Source of the DNA: Lampris incognitus
Lineage: Eukaryota > Chordata > Actinopteri > Lampriformes > Lampridae
NCBI RefSeq assembly: GCF_029633865.1
Contig: NC_079213.1
Span: 102,262,923 to 102,326,922 of the forward strand
Length of the DNA stretch: 64,000 nt
Direction of reading: 5' to 3'
A program made the position numbers and the translations under genes. This document shows, piece by piece, positions 1 through 12,089 of the stretch (its first letter is position 1; each line of letters opens with the position of its first letter). A model generated the notes under the pieces. It did not search any database. It was not told where the DNA came from and saw only the letters and a list, made by a program, of their open reading frames with translations.

Positions 1-345
1 GGAGGTCATTCCTGCCTGTGGCCATCAAACTTTACAACTCCTCCCTCAGAATCAGACTGTCAAGACACTGAGTTAATGGTCATTGGATTGGCCCTGTCGA
101 GTTTTGTTTGTCCTGCTTGTTGTGTGCTGCAGTAGTACAGTATAGATAGGGTGTTATGTGCACCATGCTTGTTGATATATTTTGTTCTTATTTCTATTTC
201 TTATCTTTTATTTCTGTTTGTTTCTGTTTCTATTTTCTTATCTTGTTAGTTTTTAGTTATTAGAGCGTGAGTGTCTGTAATAGAACTCAATTTCCCCTCT
301 GGGATAAATAACGTATTCTGATTGAATTCTTCCTCTGCATTTAAC
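1..345 (+). mobile_element. 3' end of a CR1/Rex1/L2-type LINE
   Basis: The first 80 bases translate on the plus strand to the C-terminal tail of a jockey-superclade reverse transcriptase (FLPVAIKLYNSSLRIRL, then a stop). About 250 bp of AT-rich 3'UTR follows, ending in the CCCCTCTGGGATAAATAA-type terminus common to fish CR1/Rex1/L2 elements. Only the 3' end is inside the window. Clade assignment within the superclade is by recall and uncertain. Confidence 0.6.
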
Positions 346-873
346 CCAGCCTAGCTGTGTAGCTAGGAACAGTGGGCAGCCGCCGTGCAGCAACCGGGGA
401 CCAGCTCCAGTTCATCTTGCCATGCCTCGGTCAGGGGCACAGACAGGAGCATTAACCCAGCGTTTCTCAAACCTCTCCTGGCGGACCACTTGCCCTGCAT
501 GTTTTAGATCTCTCCCTGTTCCAACACAGCTGATTTAAATGATCAACTCGTTATGAACTCCTGACGCTGCTTAATAACAGACTGATCATTTAAATCAGCT
601 GTGTTGGAGCAGGGAGAGATCTAAAACATGCAGGACAAGTGGTCCTCCAGGAGAGGTTTGAGAAACGCTGCATTAACCCCATCATGCATGTCTTTTTGAT
701 ATGGGAAGGAAACTGGAGCACCCGGAGAAAACCTACGCAGACACGGGGAAAACATGCAAACTCCACACAGAGGACAACCTGGGATGACCCCCAAGGTTGG
801 ACAACCCCGGGGCACGAACCCAGGATCTTCTTGCTGTGAGGCGACAGCGCTAACCACTGGGCCACCGTGCCGC
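346..873 (-). mobile_element. SINE-A related repeat, split by a hAT MITE
   Basis: Read on the minus strand, the right end (about 873 down to 700) is the tRNA-like head of SINE-A: a GGTTCGTGCCCC box-B-like sequence and the CTTGCTGTGAGGCGACAGCGC segment seen in the other copies (quoted here in plus-strand sense). The left part, 346-457, is an arm often joined to this repeat in fish genomes. The two parts are interrupted at 458-670 by a MITE, so they were one repeat before that insertion. Confidence 0.6.
458..670. mobile_element. hAT-type palindromic MITE with 8-bp TSD
   Basis: Termini are CAGCGTTTCTCAAACCTC at the left and its reverse complement at the right. The two arms pair along most of the 213 bp around a centre near 560. 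It is flanked by the perfect 8-bp duplication CATTAACC (450-457 and 671-678). The CAGYG termini and 8-bp duplication are hAT hallmarks. There is no coding capacity. Confidence 0.85.
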
Positions 874-1206
874 ATGAAACTAAGATACATGCACCATGAA
901 TCTTAGTTTCCACCAGTGTAGTTTTCTATTATTATACAATAGCTGTGATGCTTAGTGCAGATGCAGACGTCTAAAAAAGCACTCCTTTATTCCTACCTGT
1001 TCTGATTTGTTACTAAATACTGTTTCCAAGTGCATGCATTCACTGAAGGAGACGAATACAAATTACTTCAACAAATGAAGAAAACGTCACATTTACTTTG
1101 GTATAACATTTTCAAACACCTTTACTCTTACATTTGTTCTACAACAGGTCATTCCTTAAAGCGTCCCTGTAAAATGCAACGGTCACACTGTCGCCTCAAG
1201 TCAAAA
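874..1206. other. Gene-free stretch
   Basis: No gene is recognised. The only structure is a short hairpin at 876-910, GAAACTAAGAT paired with ATCTTAGTTTC. Confidence 0.5.
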
Positions 1207-1556
1207 CTATCCATCCATCCATCTATCCATTATCCAAACCACTTATCCTGCTCTCAGGGTTGTAGGGATGTTGGAGCCTATCCCAGCACTCGTTAGGCAG
1301 CAGGTGGGGAGACACCCTGGACAGGCCGACAGGCCATCACAGGGCCGACTCACACATATACACACATTCATACCTAGGACACTTTAGTACCGCCAATTCA
1401 CCTGACCTACATATCTTTGGACAGCAGAAGGAAACCGGAGCACCCGGAGGAAACCCACGCAGACACGGGGAGAACATGCAAACTCCTCACAGAGGACGAC
1501 CCCCAAGGTTGGATTACCCCAGGGCTTGAACCCAGGACCTTCTTGCTGCGGTTGCC
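1207..1556 (-). mobile_element. SINE-A copy, left half of head-to-head pair
   Basis: The CCATCC tail lies at the left, followed by the L2-like 3' part (CTTATCCTGCTCTCAGGG, CCCTGGACAGGCC). The element then runs to the head (GGCTTGAACCCAGGACC), where it stops short of the box-A region. It meets a second, oppositely oriented copy at about 1556. Confidence 0.8.
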
Positions 1557-1745
1557 TCACAGCAAGAAGGTCCTGGGTTCGAGCCCCTGGGTAGTCCAAC
1601 CTTGGGGGTCGTCCCAGGTCGTCCTCTGTGTGGAGTTTGTATGTTCTCCCCGTGTCTGCGTGGGTTTCCTCCGGGTGCTCTGGTTTCCTCCCACAGTCCA
1701 AAGACATGTAGGTCAGGTGAATCAGCCATACTAAATTGTCCCTAG

Positions 1746-1830
<85 letters not shown>

Positions 1831-1957
1831 CCCTGTGATGGCCTGGCAGCCTGTCCAGGGTGTCTCCCTGCCTGCCGCCCAATGACTGCCGGGATAGGAT
1901 GCTGGCCCGCGACCTTGAGAGCAGGATAAGTGGTTTGGATAATGGATGGATGGATTT
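1557..1957 (+). mobile_element. SINE-A copy, right half of head-to-head pair, with (TG)n
   Basis: It starts inside the head (CAGCAAGAAGGTCCTGGGTT) and runs through the L2-like part to a GGATGGATGG tail at 1945-1957. The variable AC/TG tract that SINE-A carries has expanded here to about 80 bp (1746-1828). Confidence 0.8.
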
Positions 1958-2845
1958 TCAAACATCTTTACTCTTACATTTGTTCTACAACAGATCAGTC
2001 CTTAATGTTTCCCTGTAAAATGCAGCTGTCACAATGCTGTTTCAAGTCAAAACCAATTTTTGTTAAAGTAAAAAAGAGCCTACTTTCATTGTAGGCTGCT
2101 GCACCTCCTGTCTTTCCATCAACGCCTGTCATCTCCATAGCGATAGTACATTTTTAGACTGTTATTGGCCGATACCGATAAGCCAACTGATATATCGTGC
2201 ACCCCTACATAGACAGAGGTTCTCATGTTTTCATGGGGATAACTGAACTTCTCCTATAAACCACAAGATGGCCTCCTTTCCCCTATTTTCAAAGTGAATG
2301 AGGTAGGACCCCTGAGTAAATAAAACACTGAAATAAAACTACAGATATTCCTCTGACAAAGAGCGACTACTTTTAGGGGCAGCAGGGGTTTGTATGTCAG
2401 TTGTCATATTTTCCACTATTCACCCGAAAGGGGAAATCCTTTCACACCCCAGAAGAGGTAGGTTTTAATATCTTACTCAAGGATGCTTTGATAGGTAGCT
2501 TGGTATGGGAATTGAACCTTGGCCCTGCAGCTGGGTGGGGCTGCAACTTCACGTCAGCCCATCCTGCCGACCAACAAGAAACGTAGGATGGCAAGCCTTG
2601 CTCAAAGATATTTCAACTAGGCGGACAGTCAGTTAAGTGGGAATTTAACCTACAAATTCTTGCCCACACTGACCTCTTACAAACCACAAAGCCCAACCAG
2701 CTGGAAGGGTCTGGGTTCCAGCCTAGAGCACACATCCTACGGTAGCATCCGTTAGCAAGGGAGTGAATCCATCCCAGATCTAGCAGAGCTGTTCTGTTAT
2801 TGACCCTGCACTCTGGACTTTCTCTAGACGTTGTATGTTCTGTTG
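1958..2845. other. Gene-free stretch
   Basis: No gene or recognised repeat was found. The short open frame at 2401-2586 has no family resemblance that I can see. Confidence 0.4.
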
Positions 2846-2991
2846 AATGCTATGTGGAGTTTGCATGTTCTTCCTGTGCTCACATTGGTTTCATCCAGGC
2901 AGTCTAGTTTCCTCCCACAGTCCAAACGCATACATGCCGGGTGAATCCAAGGCTCTAAAATGGCCCTGTAGATATGAATGGTGTATAATAA

Positions 2992-3044
<53 letters not shown>

Positions 3045-3135
3045 GGGGGTTCCTATAATGGACTGGCAATCTGTCCAGGGAGTCTCTCTGCCTTCTGCCC
3101 AATGCTGGCTGGGATACCCTCTCCCTGCGTCCCTG
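2846..3135 (+). mobile_element. Old SINE-A/L2 remnant with (GT)n
   Basis: A diverged plus-strand version of the SINE-A body (TGTGGAGTTTGCATGTTCTT, CCTCCCACAGTCCAAA, CTGTCCAGGGAGTCTC), with a GT tract at 2995-3041. Many more differences than in the other copies point to an older insertion. Confidence 0.65.
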
Positions 3136-3329
3136 AACTGGCCTAAGCAGAGAATAAATAAATTAATAAATGGCTGAATGAAAAATAGCTGAATTCTAGT
3201 TGGGATGTTTAACGAATCAGCGATTTGTGGTTTATACTGTGTTATTGACATTACAGGTCTACACCCTTCTCAATTTGGGCACATTCCTGGCCTTCTTGTC
3301 TTACCTAAGTTTTCAGTCTTTCTAAATTC

Positions 3330-3562
3330 ATTCCATCCATCCAATATCCAATCCGCTTATCCTGCTCTCAGGGTCGTGGGGATGCTGGAGTCTATCCCAA
3401 CAGTCATTGAGTGGCAGGCGGGGAGACATCCTGGACAGGCTGCCAGACCATCACAACACAGGGCCCACACACACACACACACACACACAAACACATTCAC
3501 CCCTAGGGACAATTTAGTACGGCCGATTCACCTGACCTACATGTCTTTGGACTGTGGGGGGG
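3330..3562 (-). mobile_element. SINE-A copy, 5'-truncated
   Basis: CCATCC tail at the left, L2-like body and a CA tract at 3464-3489. The match stops just after TTTGGACTGTGGG, so the tRNA-like head is missing. Confidence 0.75.
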
Positions 3563-4785
3563 AAACCGTCTTTCTAAACTGTGCTATCTAATTCAGCAGA
3601 AAATCCCCAAAATAAAAAGACTTACACTAAATAATAGTGTAGTTCTTTTGTTGTAAATCTTGTCAGTCTACTGGAAGTATTTTTTATGATTTTTCTGTGG
3701 GGTCAACTACGAATGTCTGAAATTTAAAAATTTAAGCAAAACACAGGGATGACTGCTTGTAACGTGGATTCTCTCTTGTATGCTGTAATCTTTTACAGTC
3801 AGCAACAGAAAATGACAGTGAAAATAATTTTTCACTGTCATTCCACACAGTGATGTCTTAATGACTAAATCCTCAAGATGGCATCATTGACGTAAATGCC
3901 TCAAGTCTTTCACCAAATTCTGTTCAGCAGGAACCTTAAATCAATGTAACGCTCCGCTGCAGTAACAGTCTGTCTCCAGCAGAGGGCTGACGGAGGCTGG
4001 CAGTGCTCGGCTAGATGTCCTTATGGATGCTGAGGTCATGTTTTTTTTCTCTGCCACACAGGAAAGAAAGGACTCATTGTGTAGAGTCAGCTCTTCAAAA
4101 ACCTCATCTGCATCCCTCTCTGTTCACCAACACCTTCAACTCAAGATAAATGGATGCTTGTCAGTAGGGCAGTGTGCTACGCCAACTTCCCTCCACATCC
4201 TGCACGTGCGGAGAGGGTTTACAACACATCGAGTTGCAGCCTTCAATGTAGACATCTTCTGGAAAGCAAAGGTCTGTTATTAATCCTGTTGGCCCACCCT
4301 CAAAAAAATGTCCAATTTTGATAAAGGTTTAGGTTAAGGCCATGGGACAGTGGGTTAAAACACAACAACACTACAAAAGTAATCCTTACACAAATACTAG
4401 CGTGCTAACACATAAAAAAAAATCAAATACAGCTCCTTTATTTCAAAGGCAAAAATGCAATGACAACACCAATAGCTTTGCCGGAGACGCGCTAAAGGAG
4501 AGGGTTGACGTGAAACAGCAGGCTCCATTTGTAACTTAACAGCCGGTGACAACACCAAGAGGAAGAGTCAGCAGAACGTCCCCGCGGGACGCGTTTGACG
4601 CTCCCGTCCCCTCCCTTGCATGAGAGAGCATCTTCAAAGAGGACTACAAATACAGAATCAATGAAGGGGGGGGGGGCACCAGCATTTAGCTTTGTCTTAT
4701 AATGAATGAGTGGGGGGGGCTTTCTTTTATTTGTGTGTCATGTATACTATGGTCCTGCAAACCAACCGTGAACAGCTGCCTGGGG
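3563..4785. other. Gene-free stretch
   Basis: No gene was identified. Open frames at 4023-4283 and 4342-4539 have no recognisable domain or splice context. A G-run lies near 4666. Confidence 0.4.
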
Positions 4786-4799
4786 GTAATTAGGACCAT

Positions 4800-5172
4800 C
4801 CATCCATTATCCAAACCACTTATCCTGCTCTCAGGGTCACAGGGATGCTGGAGCCTATCCCAGCAGTCGCTGGGCGGCAGGCGGGGAGACACCCTGGACA
4901 GGCCGCCAGGCCATCACACAGGGCCGACACACACACACACACAAACACACACATTCATACCTAGGGACAATTTAGTATGGCCGATTCACCTGACCTACAT
5001 GTCTTTGGACTGTGGGAGGAAACCGGAGCCCCCGGAGCAAACCCACACAGACACGGGGAGAACATACAAACTCCACACTGAGGACGACCCCCAAAGCTCG
5101 AACCCCGGGGCTCGAACCCAGGAACGTCTTGCTGTGAGGCGATGACGCTAAGCACTGCACCACCGTGCCGCC
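4800..5172 (-). mobile_element. Full-length SINE-A with perfect 14-bp TSD
   Basis: Minus-strand SINE-A, complete from the tRNA-like head (right end, GCGGCACGGTGGTGCAGTGC on the minus strand) to the GGATGG tail. It is flanked by the perfect duplication GTAATTAGGACCAT (4786-4799 and 5173-5186). The perfect duplication indicates a relatively recent insertion and fixes both ends of the family. Confidence 0.9.
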
Positions 5173-5186
5173 GTAATTAGGACCAT

Positions 5187-7196
5187 TCAGTGAAAATGGG
5201 GCAGGTACCATATATGTGTGCTGTAATACTGCACTTGCTGCACTGAAAGCCAGACGCAAAACAAAAGTGCTCTTAAGGAGGAAAAAGGACCCCCATTTTT
5301 TACTATAGTTACTCTTTAGTATTTAGGCTGTTTTTAACATTTGAATGCACCCCATTTAGTGCAATCACCCTGGCATCTTTCCACACCAGAATGACCCAAA
5401 ACACACACTCACAGGGTCTCTTATGTAACTGCTAGTCCTCCTTCTAGGTCCATCTATCTGGCCGCTACTGCAGCCTTATCCTCTCTGGAAGCAAATAGTG
5501 GAATAATGTCTGAGTTTGTTGAATGCCCTCACAACAAAGAAGAGCGAGTGGGTTTAGAATTGCCAGTGGGTCTAAAATTAGCCCGAACTGGAGACCCAAC
5601 TCTGGCTCCACGCTAACTTTCGGAAACGAGGGCGGAGCAAGTGTGGGAACTGGCAACCCACTGTAAATGAACTGTACCCACAAACAGCTGAACACCAAAT
5701 TTAACTTCCTTAGCTTGGAGCTGCAGCAATACAGCCTGAAAAAAAAAAAGGTCAAATGTAAACCACAGTCACAGCCTGTTAAAAAGCATTTATGACAACA
5801 GAGTCGCTTTCTGACCTTGTTTTCTCCTAGACAATATGCAGCCAAATTGTCTGAGAGAACAGGCACTATGTTCGGTTCAGTGGGAAAATGGGCCTGTGTT
5901 CATAAGCATTTGCACCTCTGTGTCAAAGTAGGTTTTGCAAACATAGGAGGATTATAATTGCAAATGAATATGGTTTTAAGCTGTTAATCAAACACTGAGC
6001 CATTGCTCCTTATCTAATACTGGGAGATTATTACCAGATTAGACTGACTTTCAACCCAGCAGGGGCCAACAAGCAAGTAAGCTTTCGAGGGGCTGTGTGG
6101 ATTTGTGAAATCACTGACATTACATGAAGGCAGCCCAGGGCTGAAACAACTGAAACATAAACTAATTGTTGAAATCACCTACAGGTAAATGCAAACATGC
6201 ACCTAGCATTGGGAATGTGAGTTGCAAAATGACAAGATTGCAACTGGTAAATTGAACCATCCATCCATCCATCCATTATCCAAACTGCTTATCCTGTTCC
6301 CAGGGTCGTGGGGATGCTGGAGCCTATCCCAAATTTGGTAAATCGAACCAATCAATTAATTAATAACTAGGCTTTTTTTCCGGGTGTACCATTTCCCAGT
6401 ATAGAATATTGCCAAGTAAGATATCAGCAGGGGAATGCAACGTATGACATGAGAATTTTAACACGTAAACTTGATAAATTATCTGAAAGTAGGGACAAAG
6501 CTGCTATGAATTTGCAGCAGGCTAAGTGAAGAGATCTCATTCATGTCATATAACTACCAAAAGTCTGTGGCCTAAAATTAGATAAAAGATAAGCCATATC
6601 ATATTACTCATAATAGCCTTATCTTTGGGATATGTCGGTAAAGTAAGATGTTGTCCAGAGACCTTATTTCATGCTAGGGGTGATCAATCCATCATGTTCC
6701 CCGCTGGGAACAGTCATCTCAAGATGGTCTCAATTTCAAACTTAACACTGCTGTCTGAACATAATCAGACCAAATCAAATTAAATAAATGTAACTTTTCC
6801 ACAAATCCATATCTTCTATTTAGATGACTTGATTCAGACTGAGCTCACCAGATTCAGACTGGACTTAAGACTTTTCCAGGGCTACCTTCATTCTGTAAAT
6901 GGTCACTAGTGGCACCTTTCGCTAACATGAATCATCTACTATTACTATTGCTGTCGGCTATTACTATTGTGCTCTTACTTACCTAGACAAGACATCATTA
7001 TTATCGGTGTCTACCATTGTTCCCTCCTTCAAGTTGCAACTGATAATTTTTGCTCTTATGACGATAATATCCCTGTTGTGATATGTGTCAAAGTAAACCT
7101 ACTTTGTATTTCGATTCTCCTGGTCACCACCTCTTGATGGTCGAAGACATAATCACACTAAATGCACTCAGCATGACATGTACTCTCAGCTATATT
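5187..7196. other. Gene-free stretch
   Basis: No gene is visible. A 75-bp SINE-A tail fragment (minus orientation) sits at 6258-6333. The rest is AT-rich sequence with no recognised repeats. Confidence 0.45.
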
Positions 7197-7535
7197 ACAA
7201 TTTAACAAATATACTACCACTACTGCCACTTCATATAGTACTATCATGACATAATTACTGTCCAATACATGTGATACTATTACTGCTTCAGAAAGTACTA
7301 CTATGGTGTGATTTCTATTTAACAAATTTACTGCTATTACTTCATATAGTACTAGTATGACATGATTACTATTTAACAAATCTGCTACTTACTACTTCAT
7401 AAAGTATTACTATGGGGTGATTTCAATTTAACAAATTTACTACTATTACTTCATACAGTACTAGTATGACATGATTACTATTTAACAAATCTGCTACTTA
7501 CTACTTCATAAAGTACGACTATGATATGATTACTA
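7197..7535. repeat. Tandem repeat, unit roughly 55-65 bp
   Basis: Five to six degenerate units of the form TTTAACAAATNTACTACTA...CTTCATA(A/T)AGTAC...ATGACATGATTACTA. The best-preserved neighbours are the two units at about 7370-7500. Confidence 0.7.
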
Positions 7536-7587
7536 CGTAGTGCTCTGTGGTGGCAGCTGGCAACACTCGAGTTCCATCTGCTAATTG

Positions 7588-8436
7588 CTGACTGTGAGGT
7601 TAGTGGCTTTAGATAAAAGCGTCTGCCAAACGAGTAAATGCCAATGGAAATGTGAACGTAAGCAGAGAATCGCGCAGGCCGAAGAAATATTGATTTCTCA
7701 GGGATTCCTGCAGAGGCAGCTGGAGCTAAGAGGCTGTGCAGACTCCCACGGCAGCTAACGGGGACATGTCACCGCAAACCATCCAATATGGTACCCTCTG
7801 TTACATCCTCCAGATCACTGGGAGACAGCAGGCCACCTCTTTAAGGGTGACCACAAGCCCGATTTTAGTAGCTAATGATTCCTAGTGATGGGTGCCTTTA
7901 GGAAAGCGTTTCTGATAAACTGCGAAGACATGAAGCCGGCCTGACCGCTGTGATTTATCGGGTAGACAGGGTCAGCTCTCCGGCCACCTTGCCCGGGTCA
8001 GGTGGAGTGATGACGGGCAAGGAGAGAACCCTAGCAACGCGGCTATCGCCACCAGCCACCGCTAATATTAGTGTGAGCACAGAAAGCAAACTGTCTGGCC
8101 AAATGTCAAAGAGGTGACTGCGAAAGAAAACATAAATACTGGCGCATGATAATGTAAAAAGTGATTGTGGTGAACCAGAGTGACGCTGTATGCCGTTCTG
8201 TGGCTAGGTTTAGCCGAGCTAAGTGGCTAGCTATGACGGGAATGAGAAAGCGAAGCAACCCACCTTATTTATTCCAAACACCGGCGACACATGGGATGAA
8301 AACTGGTCTCTAGAATAGAAGCTGGGACATCTCTTTTAAACGCTCAGGTTTTAATTATTAGCACCGTCGTTGTTATAGCTCTGGACTGGAACAACACCTG
8401 ACGTTGTCAGACGCAGAAATCTGAGGCTTGTAGTCC
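7588..8436. other. SINE tail remnant, then gene-free sequence
   Basis: 7588-7665 contains TAGATAAAAGCGTCTGCC followed by an AAATG-type tail. This resembles the 3' end shared by fish V-SINE/LINE families. From 7666 to 8436 I see no gene or repeat. The GC level is higher than around it, so it could be regulatory, but nothing in the sequence proves that. Confidence 0.4.
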
Positions 8437-8551
8437 GGGGGGGGCGTGGGTGAAACCATTCATTCTGGGGGGGGGGGGGGGCCGAAGGAAGCGCTGAATG
8501 TTGTGTTATCCCGTTTCATGTTAAACTGTGATCTATTTCGGGGGGGGGGGG
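8437..8551 (+). repeat. Three poly-G runs
   Basis: Three G tracts lie within about 115 bp, at about 8438-8445, 8467-8481 and 8539-8550. The second and third are long, uninterrupted runs (about 15 and 12 G). Confidence 0.8.
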
Positions 8552-8588
8552 CACACAAGTTCAGCTACAACTCCAAATTATGATACAT

Positions 8589-9514
8589 GGGTGAGTCTTC
8601 AATTTGGGGCACTTCTGGCTTTTGAAATTTAAAAACAAAATACATTTCTTTAAAATCTGTTTTTTTTTTCAGAAGCTCTAACAAATATCTTGGCATTGCT
8701 TTGCTCGTCCTACAAAATAAGTTTGATATTATGAGGTGATGCTTTTTTTCAAATTTGCAACAGCAAAATGTGATGGTAATGAGACGTGATGGTAATGACA
8801 GTTTTCACTTTTGGAGAAAAAGTCTTAGACTTGCTAACCTAACTCGTTAGCTAACATACAATGTACAATGAATATACGTGAATAAAGTGAAATTTCTTAT
8901 TTCTCAACTAAAATCCTCAATTACTAACTTGTTTGGTAATGATGCCTAATAAACATACTCTCAGATCAGGACATATAAATCTTCACATTACTGACATTTG
9001 TGGACATGAAAAAGTCACGTTTCTGCCATGACTGGTCACGCGCCTCTGGCACTTCTCATTTCCATGGCAACCACATTGTTGTTGTTTGAAAGAACGTTAT
9101 TGCTCTAAAATGTGGGGTGTGATGGTAATGACAGATGTATGAGGGACAGCGATATTTAACTATAAAAAATGTGCAAATTGCACCTATATAAACCATGTGA
9201 ATTTGAAATATGTCTTTTTAAATTATTATGAGAACATGCAAAGTAAAGCTTTGGTGCATTTAACCATATTTATTACTTTATTACAGAGGGGAAGTTAAAA
9301 AGTCTGGGTTGGGGATAGGCCCAAAACAGTGACATTCTGGCACATTTGAATTTTCCACATACTGGAAAAGTATTAAAATTTCATCACTGAGACACAAATC
9401 TTTTTTTTTCATAGCTAACACAACCTAACTCTAACAAATACAATAATTGTTTTTTCCCAAAAAAAGAAAATCTACCCTGGGGACAGAAAAACTCCCTTAA
9501 CTGAAGAATCACCC
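8589..9514. mobile_element. Non-autonomous DNA transposon with short TIRs
   Basis: The left end GGGTGAGTCTTCAATT is an imperfect inverted match to the right end AACTGAAGAATCACCC. ACAT occurs immediately outside both ends (8585-8588, 9515-9518) and may be a 4-bp target duplication. The interior of about 900 bp contains repeated GTGATGGTAATGA motifs and no open frame. Superfamily unresolved. Confidence 0.55.
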
Positions 9515-9606
9515 ACATAGCCTATATTTCTGTTCTAATACAGCTGTTTACTTTAGACCGCATTGTGACTACTTTTAAACCGCCAAGTTTAGTTAGTTCA
9601 GGACTA

Positions 9607-10690
9607 TTGAACATGTTAATCATAGAAAGTTGTTTGTTAAATTGAGTCAAAGAGGGGTCCCTAAATACATTGTAAGAATTCTGGCTTATTGGTATGCCCA
9701 CCAGACTATGCAAGTGAAATGGGGTAATAGTGTTTCAGCCCCATTTGGGGTTAGCAATGGTGTCAGACTAGGGGGAATTCTGTCTCCAGTTCTCTACAAT
9801 TTATATATTGATGATTTGTCCAAGCTGCTGAAAGCCTGTAACACTGGGTGCATGACTGATAATACCTTGGTGAAACATATTATGTATGCAGATGACCTTG
9901 TCCTCCTTAGTCCCTGCAGTGCTGGTCTCCAGCAGCTCCTTGATATATGTTCTGTGTATGGTGTGGAGCATGATATCAAATACAATGCTAGTAAGAGTGT
10001 TGTCATGATCTGCAGAACCAAAGAGGTCAATTATCTAAAATTTCTTGATTTTAAATTGTCTGATAATAATCCTGTGGTATGTAATAAGGTGAAATATGTT
10101 GAGCGCTATATTACTGAACAAATGACAGACGATGATGATAGTTCTAGGCAATGCCACATGATGTATGCACAAGCAAAACACTCTGTCACGCAAGTTGGGT
10201 ATGTGTTCAGTTAGTGTGAAGATGTCTCTGTTCAGAGCATATTGTACACCACTTTATACTACACACCTGTGGTCAAACTATAAAAAAGCAAGCTTACAGA
10301 GGCTTCGAGTGGCTAATAATGATGCCACGAGAATACTGCTAAAAAGACCTAGATGGTGTAGTGCAAGTGAAATGTTTGTGGCTGCAGGAGTCAGTACCTT
10401 TCAGGCTCTTCTAAGAAATCTTATGTATACATTTATTTGCCAGCTCAATGACTCTGATAATGTAATCATCAAGAGTTTGACTAATATAAGATTCAGTGCC
10501 ACACGCTACCAATCCTGGCTGTGGGACCACTGGTATAGCTGCCTTCTTTTAACACACTTACTTGTTCCATTTATGTAATTTTATTGTGTTTACTCTGTGT
10601 ATTGTCTAGGGTTTGTCTTTTACCTATTTGTCTTTGTCTGTTATGGACCCTGAGTCTGCAATAAAGTTTTGAATTGAATTGAATATTACA
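9607..10690 (+). mobile_element. LINE (jockey superclade) fragment, copy 1
   Basis: This is the 3' part of a non-LTR element. 9630-10214 encodes reverse-transcriptase blocks, including SNGVRLGGILSPVLYNLYID and the catalytic box YADD in MYADDLVLLSP. A second frame at 10165-10578 carries the C-terminal region. The element ends in GTTTTGAATTGAATTGAAT, a short tandem 3' tail. The 5' endonuclease and early RT are missing, and the frame changes near 10200. A longer copy of the same family is at 47.2-50.0 kb. Confidence 0.8.
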
Positions 10691-12079
10691 TTGTTTAAGC
10701 AGTTCATTTTTGTCCACTGTAGTGGACATAGCGTTTTTGCTCATATCTCCCATACTATAGTACATGCCACTGTATTCAGTCCTGTTTTCCCAGAGGAAAA
10801 CTGCCTTTAAAATGACCGTCACATGTGGGGGGGTTGTCCACTACAATGGACTTGTTGTAAAATTTGAACAAAATCAAGTTTTAACATGTTTTTCTTTGCC
10901 ATGTGTGTTTTAACACCCCGACACTTAATTTATGTACAAAAAAATAGAAATTAAATAACATTATTTTTCCTGGGTCTCAGGATTAATGTAGCTCTTTATA
11001 ATAACAACACCTGACATTGTCCCATAGAAACCTGTAGCTTGCGGTCCTGGTTGTTCAATCAGTCCTGGAGAGAGAGGGCCAGCGGGCAAAACCACTACAT
11101 TCATTTCAATCTGTGGGGTAAAATTGTGGAACAGTCTGAACATGGAACCCACTATTTTTCTGTCTTGACTATCTGTGTTTTAAACTTTAGTTGAATGCCT
11201 TGCATCTTGCGTTTTCTTCTTGTTCTAATGATTAAACATATGTCTGTGTAAATTTGTAAAAAGAAAGAGGTGTGTTGTGTATGTTTTTTCATTAAAAAAG
11301 TGGGTTTTTTTTTTTAACTTATCAAAGTTTTTTTTTTTTCCTTTTCATGTTTACATTTAACCTACTGTAATGTGGTTTAATTCTGTTCCGGGAGGGGGCC
11401 TTCGGGACGGGGCAGAAGTAGATAGAGGGGAGCAGGGTGTGGGTAAATGGGCTTTGGGGATATTCAAATGTTAAAAAATATCATAGAGTCTTTCAACTGT
11501 AATTGTTCCGTTCGATTTGTTTTCCTTGAAAAAATGTAATTAAAGCAAGGAACTCATACAAACTACAAACATTACACAGTTCAAGAAGAAGTGCAAAGGA
11601 CCGGTTATCAAGAGATATAGAGATGACGAAGAGTTGTGTTAACTGTGTAAATTTTATTTACCTCTAAACATTTATTATATTTTTTTCTTCTTTCTATGAC
11701 ACCGAGTGGATATTTGGGTTACGTAGCATTGAGATCTGTTTATTCTTGGTACATGACGTTAGGGTGTGTTTTTCTTTTCCTTTTTTCTCTTTCGCTCGTT
11801 TTTTTTTTCTTCTTCTTTTTCCTCTTATTGTTCACAGTAGCTGAGTTTGTATTGTGCAGCACAACTTGCATTGAATGTGAACTACACAGCACAGTGGGAA
11901 TTGAGTTTGAGATGTACAGTAGCTGAATTAACTTAAGAGTAGGTGAGAAGGGGTAGGAAAAAAAAGTGTACTTCCTCCTGCTCCTTTTCCAACATGTAAC
12001 AAATATTCTGATGCATATGGAGATTTGCTCGCTGGGTTTGACGTGTGGATTTATTGATCACTTCAGATTATTGGCAATG
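10691..12079. other. Gene-free stretch
   Basis: No gene was recognised. 10700-10860 contains the near-inverted words GTCCACTGTAGTGGACA and TTGTCCACTACAATGGAC, suggestive of a small palindromic repeat. The remainder is AT-rich. Confidence 0.4.
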
Positions 12080-12089
12080 GATCATCATC

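Noticed and set aside
1731-1965. Open frames of repeated Thr-His or Cys-Val (also at 2824-3146, 14926-15322, 58086-58555)
   Set aside because: They are translations of CA/TG microsatellites inside SINE-A copies.
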